From contig NZ_BMOV01000003.1 of assembly GCF_014647255.1 (NCBI RefSeq), forward strand, positions 248,001-312,000: a stretch of DNA of 64,000 bases, read 5' to 3'. The notes beneath the pieces were generated by a model, which saw only the letters and a program-made list of their open reading frames with translations, was not told the origin of the DNA and did no database searches. The stretch comes from Iodidimonas muriae (GTDB lineage Bacteria; Pseudomonadota; Alphaproteobacteria; Sphingomonadales; Rhodothalassiaceae). The position numbers and the translations under genes are program-made. This document shows positions 45,148 through 53,834 of this stretch, piece after piece (within the stretch, counting starts at the first letter, position 1; each line of letters opens with the position of its first letter).

Positions 45148-45870
45148 TTATCCTTTTGAATAGACAGGATCTTCTTGCATCAATTGTTCAGAGCGCATTA
45201 TCACTTTTTCTTCCACCTCTGCCATGAAGGACGCTTTGTTTTTTGTATGGGCAAGCGGCGCCCCGATTTCATAGACCACCGTTCCCGGCATTCTCCGGAA
45301 CCGGCCCTTGGGCCAATGCAGCCCGGAATTGGTGGCCATCGGAATAGCGGGTAATACCCCGTCTTCCTGCAAATAAAATGCCCCGCTTTTCAGTCGTTTC
45401 TTTTCACCAACGCGGGCGCGCGTGCCTTCAGGATACACCACCAAAGGCCGTTTGCCTTCCCGGATATTGCGCACCACACGGGGCATTTCCTGATGGGCCG
45501 TGCCTGATTGACGGTCGATCCGGGCCACTTTAAGCTTGCGCAACAAAAGGCCGATAACGGGAATCCGGAACAGCTCTTTCTTCGCCAGTGCTGTCATATT
45601 GGGAGCCACATTATAGGTCACGATCGGATCAAGATCGGACATATGTTTGGACACAATGATCAACGCCGTGTCTTTGGGTAAATGCTCGGTGCCGCGCACG
45701 TCCACCTTGATTCCGGCCACCACCCGCAACAACCACAAAACCATACATGTCCATAACCAAATGCCATAGGCCAGAGGTTTGCGGCCACGCATGGGCAAGG
45801 TGATCAACAACCCTGTCGCCCAGACCAGCGTAAGGATATAGAAACTTGTATTATATAGAAGTGAACGCAC
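45148..45870 (-). CDS. plsC: 1-acyl-sn-glycerol-3-phosphate acyltransferase (PlsC)
   Basis: PlsC makes phosphatidic acid from lysophosphatidic acid at the inner membrane. The 240-residue protein has two N-terminal hydrophobic segments, the catalytic H-x4-D motif in SKHMSDLDP, and the substrate motif YPEGTRARVGEK. It stands alone between the serine acetyltransferase and the histidine kinase. Related acyltransferases of ornithine-lipid synthesis look similar, but nothing here suggests that. Confidence 0.9.
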   Translation of the reverse strand: MRSLLYNTSFYILTLVWATGLLITLPMRGRKPLAYGIWLWTCMVLWLLRVVAGIKVDVRGTEHLPKDTALIIVSKHMSDLDPIVTYNVAPNMTALAKKELFRIPVIGLLLRKLKVARIDRQSGTAHQEMPRVVRNIREGKRPLVVYPEGTRARVGEKKRLKSGAFYLQEDGVLPAIPMATNSGLHWPKGRFRRMPGTVVYEIGAPLAHTKNKASFMAEVEEKVIMRSEQLMQEDPVYSKG

Positions 45871-46046
45871 GGGGTTTCCTATTCAACTGCTGTCAAAACT
45901 GCACGCCGCCTCACATTCATCGCGCCCATCCCGGCGAATGGGCCAACAAGAAGGTTATGGCCCTTCTTGCAAAGCGTGTTTGATCAATGAAGGCAAATGT
46001 TTTTTAGATAACGAATGCCATAGAGATTAGAATAGAAGGCAAGGGC

Positions 46047-48023
46047 ATGGAAACAAAAAGGCCGTCACGCTCCATCGACAGTCCCCGGATGGTTGCGGCC
46101 ATATTCCGGCCTTTTGACCTTTTTGCCCGGCATTCCCAATGGCAATGGGGAAAGCCCTGGCCCAAAAGCTGGTGGCAATGTGGCTTACTGATAGCGGCTT
46201 ATCTTCTTGTCCATGCCTTTTTTGATGCCCATGCAAAAGCCTTTCAAACGCCTTTGAATGTCACCACTTGGTATCCATCCATCGGCTTTACTTTAGCATT
46301 CATGCTGTATTACGGGCCAAAAAGCCTGCCGCTTGTGGCTTTTGGCTATCTGGCGCTCAATTTATTGATCTGGGAAAACGGGGCGTTCACTATCTATACG
46401 ATTTTGCCCCCCCTTTTAAACAGCATCGCATCTTTGGCGGGCGCACAATATCTGCACAAACATATCGAACCCATCTCTCGCCCCTGGACCCTGCAGGTGC
46501 TGGCCCATTTCGGTGTGGGAACGCTTTTAACCTCGACTCTGGCTGGTATCAGCATCATCGGATTCTGGATTTCTTCCGGCTTGCACCCCAGTTCGGTGTT
46601 TTTTCCTTCTCTGGCAGAATGGATGCTGGGGGATGTGATCGGCATTTCAATCGTAACGCCGTTCATGCTGGTCATTTTCATCCCGGCCCTGACCTTATTG
46701 GCCCGGAACGGTATCCAAACCGTGCTGCGCCAGAATATCCGGTTTCTAAAGAAAAATTTACTTTTTCTTTTCGATCTTTTTGTCGGGGGAAGCTTACTTG
46801 TCTGTGTGGTCTATCTGGTGTTCTTTTCCAGTTTTGGCCAAACTTACAATCTATTATTCCTGAATGCGATCCCGGTATTGTGGGCCGTGCTGCGGCATGG
46901 CTTTCGCGCCGCAGTTCTTGTGGCGACAACCATTGCCATATCCGGTTTGGCCTCCGTCCTTTATCTGGATGAGAGTACCCGGTTTATTTCCAGCCGCACC
47001 GACATCTATATTTTCCAGCTTTTCACCATGATCCTGACTTTGGCCTCCTACACATTGGGGACGGCCATCGATGAATTACGCCGCGCCAAAAAATCCATCG
47101 AACGCCATCGCCGGGAACTGGAAGAAACGGTCCGGCATCGCACCATGGAACTGGTACAGGAAAATGCCGAACGGCGACGGGCTGAAGACAACCTGATACG
47201 GATCAATGACATGCTTGAACAGCGTGTTCTGGAGCGCACAAAGGCGCTGAATGAAGCCCGTTTGCACGCCGAAAATATGAGCGAAGCCAAAACGCAATTC
47301 CTGCAAAATATGAGCCATGAATTACGCACCCCCTTGAACGCAGTCATCGGGTTTTCACAACTTTTGACGCGAGAAGAATTGGGGCCTATCGGGCAGGCAA
47401 AATACCGCGATTATGCGCAAAACATCCATTCGGCGGGCAGCCATCTGCTGTCCCTTGTTGGTGATCTTTTAGACATGGCGTCGCTCACCGGCGAAGAGCG
47501 TCCTTTGCAAAAAACATCCCTGAACCTGCGCACTCTGGCGGAAGAAGCTTTATCTATGAGCAAGCCAAGAGCAGACGCCAAAAATATCCGACTTGTGATC
47601 TCCTCGCATGACACTGCCATTTATGTCGAGGCAGACCAGCACCGCCTGTTGCAGGTTTTGCTGAATCTTATCGGCAATGCCATAAAATTCTCGCCCGAAA
47701 ACAGCGTAATAGAGATACACCTCTCTCAAGAAAACCGCGATGCCATTGCCCAGATCATCGATCAAGGCCCCGGCATTGCAGAAGCGGACCTGCCTTTGGT
47801 GTTTGAACGATTTTGGCGGGGCAATCGCAGCGATATATCCGGCGTAGGGGGTATGGGATTGGGATTGTCCATAGCCCATTCACTCATCCAGAAACACGGG
47901 GGCAGCCTATCGCTTGAAAACGTCCCCGATAAAGGACTTTGCGCCACCATACGCCTGCCGCTTTTGGCGCATCGGGCCGCATCATCCGATGCAAAAACGG
48001 CACACAAAACAATGCTTTCGTAA
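46047..48023 (+). CDS. MASE1-domain membrane sensor histidine kinase
   Basis: A 658-residue kinase. The N-terminal half has about eight membrane helices in a MASE1-like arrangement (TTWYPSIGFTLAFMLYYGPK, then FGYLALNLLIWENG). A coiled coil (about residues 345-410) leads to the phospho-acceptor domain NMSHELRTPLNAVIGFSQLL with its histidine near residue 423. The ATPase domain follows with N-box LLNLIGNAIKF and G-boxes DQGPGI and GGMGLGLS. No response regulator is adjacent, so it is an orphan kinase with an unknown signal. Confidence 0.92.
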   Translation: METKRPSRSIDSPRMVAAIFRPFDLFARHSQWQWGKPWPKSWWQCGLLIAAYLLVHAFFDAHAKAFQTPLNVTTWYPSIGFTLAFMLYYGPKSLPLVAFGYLALNLLIWENGAFTIYTILPPLLNSIASLAGAQYLHKHIEPISRPWTLQVLAHFGVGTLLTSTLAGISIIGFWISSGLHPSSVFFPSLAEWMLGDVIGISIVTPFMLVIFIPALTLLARNGIQTVLRQNIRFLKKNLLFLFDLFVGGSLLVCVVYLVFFSSFGQTYNLLFLNAIPVLWAVLRHGFRAAVLVATTIAISGLASVLYLDESTRFISSRTDIYIFQLFTMILTLASYTLGTAIDELRRAKKSIERHRRELEETVRHRTMELVQENAERRRAEDNLIRINDMLEQRVLERTKALNEARLHAENMSEAKTQFLQNMSHELRTPLNAVIGFSQLLTREELGPIGQAKYRDYAQNIHSAGSHLLSLVGDLLDMASLTGEERPLQKTSLNLRTLAEEALSMSKPRADAKNIRLVISSHDTAIYVEADQHRLLQVLLNLIGNAIKFSPENSVIEIHLSQENRDAIAQIIDQGPGIAEADLPLVFERFWRGNRSDISGVGGMGLGLSIAHSLIQKHGGSLSLENVPDKGLCATIRLPLLAHRAASSDAKTAHKTMLS

Positions 48024-48183
48024 CATCCCCATATGGCTGTGGGCGGCGAATACATGACAAAGAAGAGGCCAACACAGGCGTTTATGCGTTTACGGCCCGT
48101 GAGCCTTGCCCCTATGATGCCCAGAAGATGCCTCTTTATGGTGCCCTAATCGCACCGGATCAGGAATTCCCGGCAGGACCTTT

Positions 48184-49407
48184 ATGACGAAAGAAAAGCT
48201 TATAATCGCTGTCATTTTCGGCGGTCGCAGCGTTGAACATGATGTCAGTATTCTCACAGGCTTGCAGTTTCTCGATGCGCTGGATCAGTCCCGCTATCAA
48301 GGTCTGCCCCTTTATGTGGACCCGGATGGCCAATGGTGGACCGGCGACCTGCTTTTAAAGCGCAGCCTTTATCCCCACAGCGCCGAGACGCGCGCCCGGC
48401 TAACCCCTGTCACCCTTCCCCTTGGCACCTCCATTCGTGGCCGCCCGCATCTGATGTCCAGCCAAAAAGGCCTTTTGGGCAACAAGATCATCACTATTCC
48501 GTTCGATCTGATGGTGCCCGCCATTCACGGTTCCAATGGCGAGGATGGCAGCTTGCAAGGCTTGCTGTCTTTTGCCGGTATTCCTTATGCCGGATGCCGG
48601 CCATTGGGGGCCGCGGCCACGATGGACAAACATGTCACCAAAGAAGCACTGAAAACCCGCAATATTCCGCTTTTGCCCCATATTCTGGTGGAAAAGCCCG
48701 CAGCCGGGACCTTCCTTTCACGCGATGCTATCTTGCCGCAAATGGAAGCAAAGCTGGGCGCCGATATGTTCCCGGTGATCGTGAAGCCGCGCCACCTTGG
48801 TTCCAGCGTCGGGGTGACCATTGCCCGCGATGCCGATGGGCTGGATGCCGCCTTATCCAGCATTTTCCGTATGGATACAGGCGCTTTGATCGAACCCTTG
48901 GTGCCCGATCTGGTGGAATATAATATCGCCGTCATGCGCAAAAACGGGCAGGTGATCACATCGGCCATAGAAAAGCCGCTCAATGGCAGCGATATGCTGG
49001 ATTTCAATACCAAGTACCGGGCAGGCAGCAAAGGCACGCCGAAACTTGATGAAGCCCCAAGCGACGGTATGGCCTCGCTGAACAGAGAGCTGAACCCTGC
49101 GGAACTGAGCGAAGGGCAAGACAGCCTGATCCGCAGTGCGGCCAGCACCGCCTTTGATCTGCTGGATCTGGCAGGCACCGTGCGTATCGATTTTCTGTGC
49201 AACGCCAAAACCGGAGAATTATGGTTGAATGAAGTCAATTCCATCCCCGGTTCCTTTTCCTATTTCCTGTGGCAAGCCGCCCAAGACCCCCTGACCTTCA
49301 CCGACCTTAGCCGCACCATCGTAGAAGAAGGCATCGCCCTTAGCCGCGCGGAAAAGGGGGAAACCGGTACCGCCACCGGCAATGCCCGGATCTTTGGCCG
49401 TGACTGA
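48184..49407 (+). CDS. D-alanine--D-alanine ligase-like ATP-grasp enzyme
   Basis: A 407-residue ATP-grasp ligase. It starts with FGGRSVEHDVSILTG, the Ddl N-terminal motif, then HGSNGEDGSLQGLLSF, MDKHVTKEAL, KPRHLGSSVGVTIA and EVNSIPGSFSYFLW. The last motif departs from the usual EVNTxPGMT of D-Ala-D-Ala ligases. It is the first of three overlapping genes with an alpha/beta hydrolase and a membrane Mur ligase. It may make D-Ala-D-Ala or another D-amino-acid dipeptide or depsipeptide for the neighbouring ligase. Confidence 0.87.
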   Translation: MTKEKLIIAVIFGGRSVEHDVSILTGLQFLDALDQSRYQGLPLYVDPDGQWWTGDLLLKRSLYPHSAETRARLTPVTLPLGTSIRGRPHLMSSQKGLLGNKIITIPFDLMVPAIHGSNGEDGSLQGLLSFAGIPYAGCRPLGAAATMDKHVTKEALKTRNIPLLPHILVEKPAAGTFLSRDAILPQMEAKLGADMFPVIVKPRHLGSSVGVTIARDADGLDAALSSIFRMDTGALIEPLVPDLVEYNIAVMRKNGQVITSAIEKPLNGSDMLDFNTKYRAGSKGTPKLDEAPSDGMASLNRELNPAELSEGQDSLIRSAASTAFDLLDLAGTVRIDFLCNAKTGELWLNEVNSIPGSFSYFLWQAAQDPLTFTDLSRTIVEEGIALSRAEKGETGTATGNARIFGRD

Positions 49408-50161
49408 CCGAGGCTGGTTCGAGCACCCGCTTCCCGCCCCCAAGGTTGCGGCAACAGAAATCCTTTGGTTGCATGGCTGGGGGCAAACGGGGGCAAGCCT
49501 GATGGGGCTGGCGGGGCTGTTTACAGCCAAGGCCCGCAATCGGGTGGTCGATCTCCCCGGTTTTGGGAACACCCCCATGCTGGCGAAAGGGGCAGGCACC
49601 GCCGATTATGCCGATGCCCTGCATCAGTGGCTTGATTCGGGGCCAAAGCGTATTCTGGTCGGCCATTCCTATGGAGGGCGCGTGGCGATCCAATATGCCG
49701 CCCGATATCCCGACAAGGTGGCCGCAGTGATCTTGATCGCCGGAGCGGGATTGAAGCGGCGGCGGTCTTTAAGCTTTCGCATCCGTGCCTTTTTCTTGCG
49801 CATGATGGGCAAGGCGGCGCGGGCCTGCGACCGGCTGTTTGGCACAAAGCTGGCCGCCGCCTATGCCGCACGCTTTGGCAGTGCCGATTACCGCAAGGCC
49901 GGAGATCTGCGCCCCACCTTCTTATCCGCCGTCAACGAAGATCTCAGCGAACAGGCCCAAAGCCTTCGCTGCCCCACATTGCTGATTTATGGTGCCCTGG
50001 ATGATGCCACACCGCCTGAAATCGGTGAAAAATACGCGGCCCTGATTTCCGGAGCGGAGTATCATTGCCTTAAAGGCTTTGGCCATCTGGATATTCTGGG
50101 GCGCGGCATCTGGCAGTGCCAAACCCTGATCGACCGATTTCTGGAGCGACATAGTTCATGA
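49382..50161 (+). CDS. Alpha/beta hydrolase
   Basis: A 259-residue hydrolase. HGWGQTGASL is the oxyanion region, GHSYGG holds the nucleophile Ser96, YGALDDATP the likely acid, and GFGHLDILG the histidine. It overlaps the ligase gene before it by 26 bases and the Mur ligase after it by 4, so all three are translated together. A GTG at 49400 is an alternative start. The substrate is unknown; the context suggests a cell-wall or D-amino-acid ester or amide. Confidence 0.85.
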   Translation: MPGSLAVTDRGWFEHPLPAPKVAATEILWLHGWGQTGASLMGLAGLFTAKARNRVVDLPGFGNTPMLAKGAGTADYADALHQWLDSGPKRILVGHSYGGRVAIQYAARYPDKVAAVILIAGAGLKRRRSLSFRIRAFFLRMMGKAARACDRLFGTKLAAAYAARFGSADYRKAGDLRPTFLSAVNEDLSEQAQSLRCPTLLIYGALDDATPPEIGEKYAALISGAEYHCLKGFGHLDILGRGIWQCQTLIDRFLERHSS

Positions 50162-51810
50162 CCACGGCGTTTTTCCCATATAGTGCAGCGCTGATCCTGA
50201 CGGCCCTTCTTGGCCTTGTCTTTGCCCATCAGCGCGGCAAAGCCTATCTGATGTACTTCCAACAAGAAGAATATGATGCCAAGCGCTTCCGGCACTGGTT
50301 GTCCGCCCATCATGGCCGGGACCGCGCCACCTCGATTTTTGCGCTGGTGGCAGGGGGACTATGCTTTGGCCTCAGCTATGGCTTTTTCTGGCTTGAAGCG
50401 CTGGGCTGGGCGGCTTTGATCATCGGGCTTCTAGACGGCATCCGCCGCAGCCGCCGCAGCCTTTTGCAGGCCAAAAAGCCCTTGGTGATGACCGATCGGG
50501 CCAAGCGCATTTTACAGCTTCATATTTTGTTTTCCGCGCTTTTGACCGGCCTTATATATGCCGGGGTCCGTTTTGGGGCGCCCACATCAGATCTTGCAGC
50601 AAGCCTGATTGCCATTGTGGTTCTGGCACAAGCCTCCCCCTATTTTCTCATGCTGGCCAATGCCGCATTGCAGCCCGTTGAAAACCGCGTCAAAGCCCGC
50701 TTTCTGGAAGAAGCCCGCCAAAAGCTGCGGCGGCTTGATCCTTATATTATCGGCATTACCGGTAGCTACGGCAAAACCTCTACCAAATCGATCCTTGCCC
50801 ATATCCTGTCCAGCGCCGCCCCCACATTGGCAACGCCGGGCAGCGTGAATACGGAAATGGGCATCACCCGTGTGGTGCGGGAACAATTAGAGCCCGAGCA
50901 CCGCTATTTTATCGTTGAAATGGGTGCCTATGGGCCCGGTTCCATCGCCCGGCTATGCCGCTTGGCACCGCCGAAACTGGGCGTGATCACAGCCATCGGC
51001 TGGGCGCATTATGAACGTTTCAAGCAGATTGAAACGGTGTTTGATGCAAAATTTGAGCTGGCCGATGCGGTGGCACAGTCCGGCGGCACCACAATCGTCA
51101 ATCAAGATGCCATCCCCGGCCATCTGCTGAAAAAGCGCCTTTCGGATGGAATGCCTTTCATATGTGTCGGCAGCGATAAAGACTGCACTTTGCGGTTGGT
51201 ATCTGCCGATCAAACGCCCGATGGGGTGCGGCTTGAAATTGTTGGGGATGATATGGGCGAAGTGGTATTGCATGCACCGCTTTATGGCTTGCATCAGGCC
51301 CATAATATCATGGCGGCCACCGCCGCTGCCCATAGCCTTGGCATGCCGATCGATGCGATCCGCGCCGCCCTTTCCTCGGCCCCCCAAAGCCGCCACCGGC
51401 TGGAGGTGGTCCGGTCTGGCGACATCACCATTATCGACGATGCCTATAATTCCAATCCATCGGGCTTTGCATCCGGTCTGGAATTGCTGGACATTTTAAA
51501 AGCCAAGGACGGACGGCGTATCCTGATCACCCCCGGCATGGTGGAATTGGGGGAAAAGCACGAAGAAGAGCATCACAAGCTGGGCGAACTGGCCGCCCGC
51601 CATGTGGATATTGCGCTGGTGGTCACGCCGGAAAGAATCCCGTCCTTTGTGGCCGCTTTTGAAGCGCAAAAACCGTCCCATGCCCAACTTTTGCGCTTTA
51701 ACCGGCAAGAGGATGCGCAAAACTGGATCAAGGCCCATGCGCAAAATGGCGATGTGATTTTATATGAAAACAATCTGCCCGACCTTTATGAAAAACCGCC
51801 GGGATTTTAA
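50158..51810 (+). CDS. Membrane-anchored Mur ligase (MurF-like paralogue)
   Basis: A 550-residue protein whose C-terminal 370 residues are a MurF-type ligase: P-loop TGSYGKTS at 201-208, EMGAYGPGSIARLC, GWAHYERF, and DDAYNSNPSGF. The N-terminal 170 residues hold about four hydrophobic helices (about 5-23, 58-80, 82-95, 120-170) absent from normal MurF. The canonical murF is at 377-1825, so this is a second ligase probably working at the membrane. It is last in the operon with the Ddl-like ligase and hydrolase. Confidence 0.85.
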   Translation: MTTAFFPYSAALILTALLGLVFAHQRGKAYLMYFQQEEYDAKRFRHWLSAHHGRDRATSIFALVAGGLCFGLSYGFFWLEALGWAALIIGLLDGIRRSRRSLLQAKKPLVMTDRAKRILQLHILFSALLTGLIYAGVRFGAPTSDLAASLIAIVVLAQASPYFLMLANAALQPVENRVKARFLEEARQKLRRLDPYIIGITGSYGKTSTKSILAHILSSAAPTLATPGSVNTEMGITRVVREQLEPEHRYFIVEMGAYGPGSIARLCRLAPPKLGVITAIGWAHYERFKQIETVFDAKFELADAVAQSGGTTIVNQDAIPGHLLKKRLSDGMPFICVGSDKDCTLRLVSADQTPDGVRLEIVGDDMGEVVLHAPLYGLHQAHNIMAATAAAHSLGMPIDAIRAALSSAPQSRHRLEVVRSGDITIIDDAYNSNPSGFASGLELLDILKAKDGRRILITPGMVELGEKHEEEHHKLGELAARHVDIALVVTPERIPSFVAAFEAQKPSHAQLLRFNRQEDAQNWIKAHAQNGDVILYENNLPDLYEKPPGF

Positions 51811-51845
51811 GACAGGCCGCCTCCAAAGCCGTGCGATCTGCACAA

Positions 51846-51880
51846 AAAAGACGGCACAAACTGTGCCGCCTGCTTCTTTT
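51846..51880. terminator. Bidirectional intrinsic terminator
   Basis: CGGCACA (51852-51858) and TGTGCCG (51862-51868) form a 7-bp stem with a 3-base loop. On the minus strand it is followed by TCTTTTTTGTG, a good T-tract; on the plus strand by CCTGCTTCTTTT. It lies between the convergent Mur ligase and TonB-domain genes and can stop both transcripts. Confidence 0.8.
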
Positions 51881-51901
51881 CAGCCAAAAAGCGTGCTTGG
51901 C

Positions 51902-52270
51902 TTATTGTAACGCCCAGCTTAAAGGCAGGATGAATGTCAAATATTCATCGCCCATATCGCTTGGCGGCTTGGGAAGGGGATTCACCCGTTCCATCAGGCG
52001 CTCGACTTCATTGTCCAGAACGCGAACCCCGGTGGCCTGCACCACTTCATAAGATTTGATGGCCCCGGTGCGGTCCACGGTCATTTTCACCTTGGCCGTC
52101 CCTTCCATCTGACGCATCAAAGCGGATCGGGGATATACCTGCTTATCGGCGATGGTGCGGGCAACGGCCATTTGCCAATCAGAGGCCCCGGCAGCAAAGC
52201 TGTTTTTCGGCGTTGCAACAGTCGCAACCGCGACCAGTAGGCTGGCCGCCATCATAATACGAGCGAACAT
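51902..52270 (-). CDS. Exported protein consisting of a TonB C-terminal domain
   Basis: A 122-residue protein: signal peptide (MFARIMMAASLLVAVATVAT to FAA), then a single TonB C-terminal-type domain (YPRSALMRQMEGTAKVKMTV, RTGAIKSYEVVQATG, LDNEVERLMERV). It has no retained membrane anchor beyond the signal and no Pro-rich spacer, so it cannot transduce energy like TonB. It probably binds something in the periplasm. A strong terminator lies just after its stop. Confidence 0.82.
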   Translation of the reverse strand: MFARIMMAASLLVAVATVATPKNSFAAGASDWQMAVARTIADKQVYPRSALMRQMEGTAKVKMTVDRTGAIKSYEVVQATGVRVLDNEVERLMERVNPLPKPPSDMGDEYLTFILPLSWALQ

Positions 52271-52601
52271 GTGAATGCTTTCTTATAGAGGGGAAATTGC
52301 GTGATGTGGCAGGACTTTATTCCCATCGCAACACGCCCCCTCCCTTAAGGCCAAGGCTGTAAATTCTTCCTTAGCAAAAATGGTTAATTTTTATTTTTTC
52401 GCACCTGCAGCATGAACAGGCGCGGCGGGGTCGATAAAAGGCTTATGCCTGAACGCACAAGCATGCCCCCTGACCGAACGGCCGTTCCCCGGTCACAGAT
52501 AATGTGATGGAAATGTGAGCCAGAAACGATCTCGCGCTCAGCTTTTGTTAATGTGGCTTCCATATGGTTAACGCATCGCTTTTCATAAGGATGCGTTTGC
52601 C
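52271..52601. other. 331-base divergent intergenic region with two CtrA-like half-sites
   Basis: This gap separates two divergently transcribed exported-protein genes. It is partly AT-rich (52375-52400). The word ATGGTTAA, the reverse complement of TTAACCAT (a known CtrA half-site), occurs at 52380-52387 and at 52564-52571. No full TTAA-N7-TTAA site is present. I see no gene or RNA here. Confidence 0.45.
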
Positions 52602-53342
52602 ATGCCTCTTTCTGTCCGTGCCATCTCTGCCTGTATCAGCCTTGCGATAATGCTCCACAGCCCCATTGCCAAGGCGGATATGATGGAGGTGTCCCCCGAT
52701 CAGCTTTTCCAGCAATTCGATGATGTGGTCTTCGGGCATGAGCATGGAATGGAAAACAACACCATCCGACGCTGGGGAGCACCGCTAGAGGTGGCTATTT
52801 TCTCGTCACCCGCTCTTGATACGCCACCGCCCCTTGGTCGCATCCAATCGGTGCTCACAGAAATTTCCCGGATCACCGGCATCGATGTGGCCCGCGCCGA
52901 TGACAACACACAAGCCACATTGCGGCTCGGATATTTTCCGCGTCGGGATTTTGCCGCCCTGCCAGCAGCCGATAAAACCGATCCCCGTTATCATGATTTC
53001 ATCAATAGAAGCGCATGTCTGGGGGTTTCCAACAGCGAAAGTGACCGCATCAAGGGCGGTGTTATCATGATCGGCAGCGATATTTCTCCGGCGCTGCAAG
53101 ATCATTGTCTGGTGGAAGAACTGGTGCAGATCATGGGCCTGCCCAATGATGCCTGCAACTATCAGCCATCGCTGTTTTGCGAGGCCGACCATGTGACGGA
53201 ATTGACCAAAGCCGACAAGGCCTTGCTGTCTATGCTTTATGATCCTCGCCTTCAAAGCGGGATGGAGCGCGCCGATGCCCTGGCTCATGTGCGGGAAATG
53301 ATCCTGGAGCGGGTCACAGAGGCCGACCCCATGACAGAATGA
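52602..53342 (+). CDS. Exported DUF2927-family protein
   Basis: A 246-residue protein with a signal peptide ending at about AKA. The mature part matches the DUF2927 pattern: RWGAPLEVAIF near the start, a predicted fold with CLVEELVQIMGLPNDACNY and LTKADKALLSMLYDPRLQSG. The EELxQ and later segments resemble a degenerate metalloprotease fold, but the function is unknown. It is divergent from the TonB-domain gene and convergent with the GNAT gene. Confidence 0.8.
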   Translation: MPLSVRAISACISLAIMLHSPIAKADMMEVSPDQLFQQFDDVVFGHEHGMENNTIRRWGAPLEVAIFSSPALDTPPPLGRIQSVLTEISRITGIDVARADDNTQATLRLGYFPRRDFAALPAADKTDPRYHDFINRSACLGVSNSESDRIKGGVIMIGSDISPALQDHCLVEELVQIMGLPNDACNYQPSLFCEADHVTELTKADKALLSMLYDPRLQSGMERADALAHVREMILERVTEADPMTE

Positions 53343-53834
53343 TCATAATGGCTTTTCAAAATACCGGATATCATCCAGCGGATTGTCATTATAAGCCGCG
53401 CAAGGGCTGAACCCCATCCGGTCATAAAGCGCATTGGCGGCCTTCAGCCGTGCCAAAGTGTCCAGCTTCATCATCCGGTAGCCGCGCATGGACGCTTCTG
53501 CTTCCAGCGACCGGCACAAGGCTTCGGCCACACCCGTCCCACGCGCCGAGGGCCGCACATAAAGCCGCTTCATTTCGCACATGCCGTGGCCCAGTTCTGA
53601 AAGCGGCTTCAAGGCCACAACACCCACGGGCAAGCCATCGCTTTCCGCCAGCAAGATCACCCCCGAAGGCTCCCGATATGGGCCGGGAAGATCCGCCAAT
53701 TCCGCTTCAACTCCTTGAAAAGACAAATCCACGCCCAATTCGCGCAAATAGGCGGAAAAAAGCTGGCGGGCCGTTGCCATATCGGTCACGCCCACAGCGC
53801 GCCTGATGTCCATATCCAAGGCGTTCAAATCCAT
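53343..53834 (-). CDS. GNAT-family N-acetyltransferase
   Basis: A 163-residue acetyltransferase. The acetyl-CoA-binding motif A reads KRLYVRPSARGTGVAEALC, followed by YRMMKLDTLARLKAANALYD and a C-terminal FSPCAAYNDNP. Substrate unknown. Its start overlaps the end of the ZntB-like gene by 10 bases, so the two are co-transcribed. Confidence 0.9.
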   Translation of the reverse strand: MDLNALDMDIRRAVGVTDMATARQLFSAYLRELGVDLSFQGVEAELADLPGPYREPSGVILLAESDGLPVGVVALKPLSELGHGMCEMKRLYVRPSARGTGVAEALCRSLEAEASMRGYRMMKLDTLARLKAANALYDRMGFSPCAAYNDNPLDDIRYFEKPL

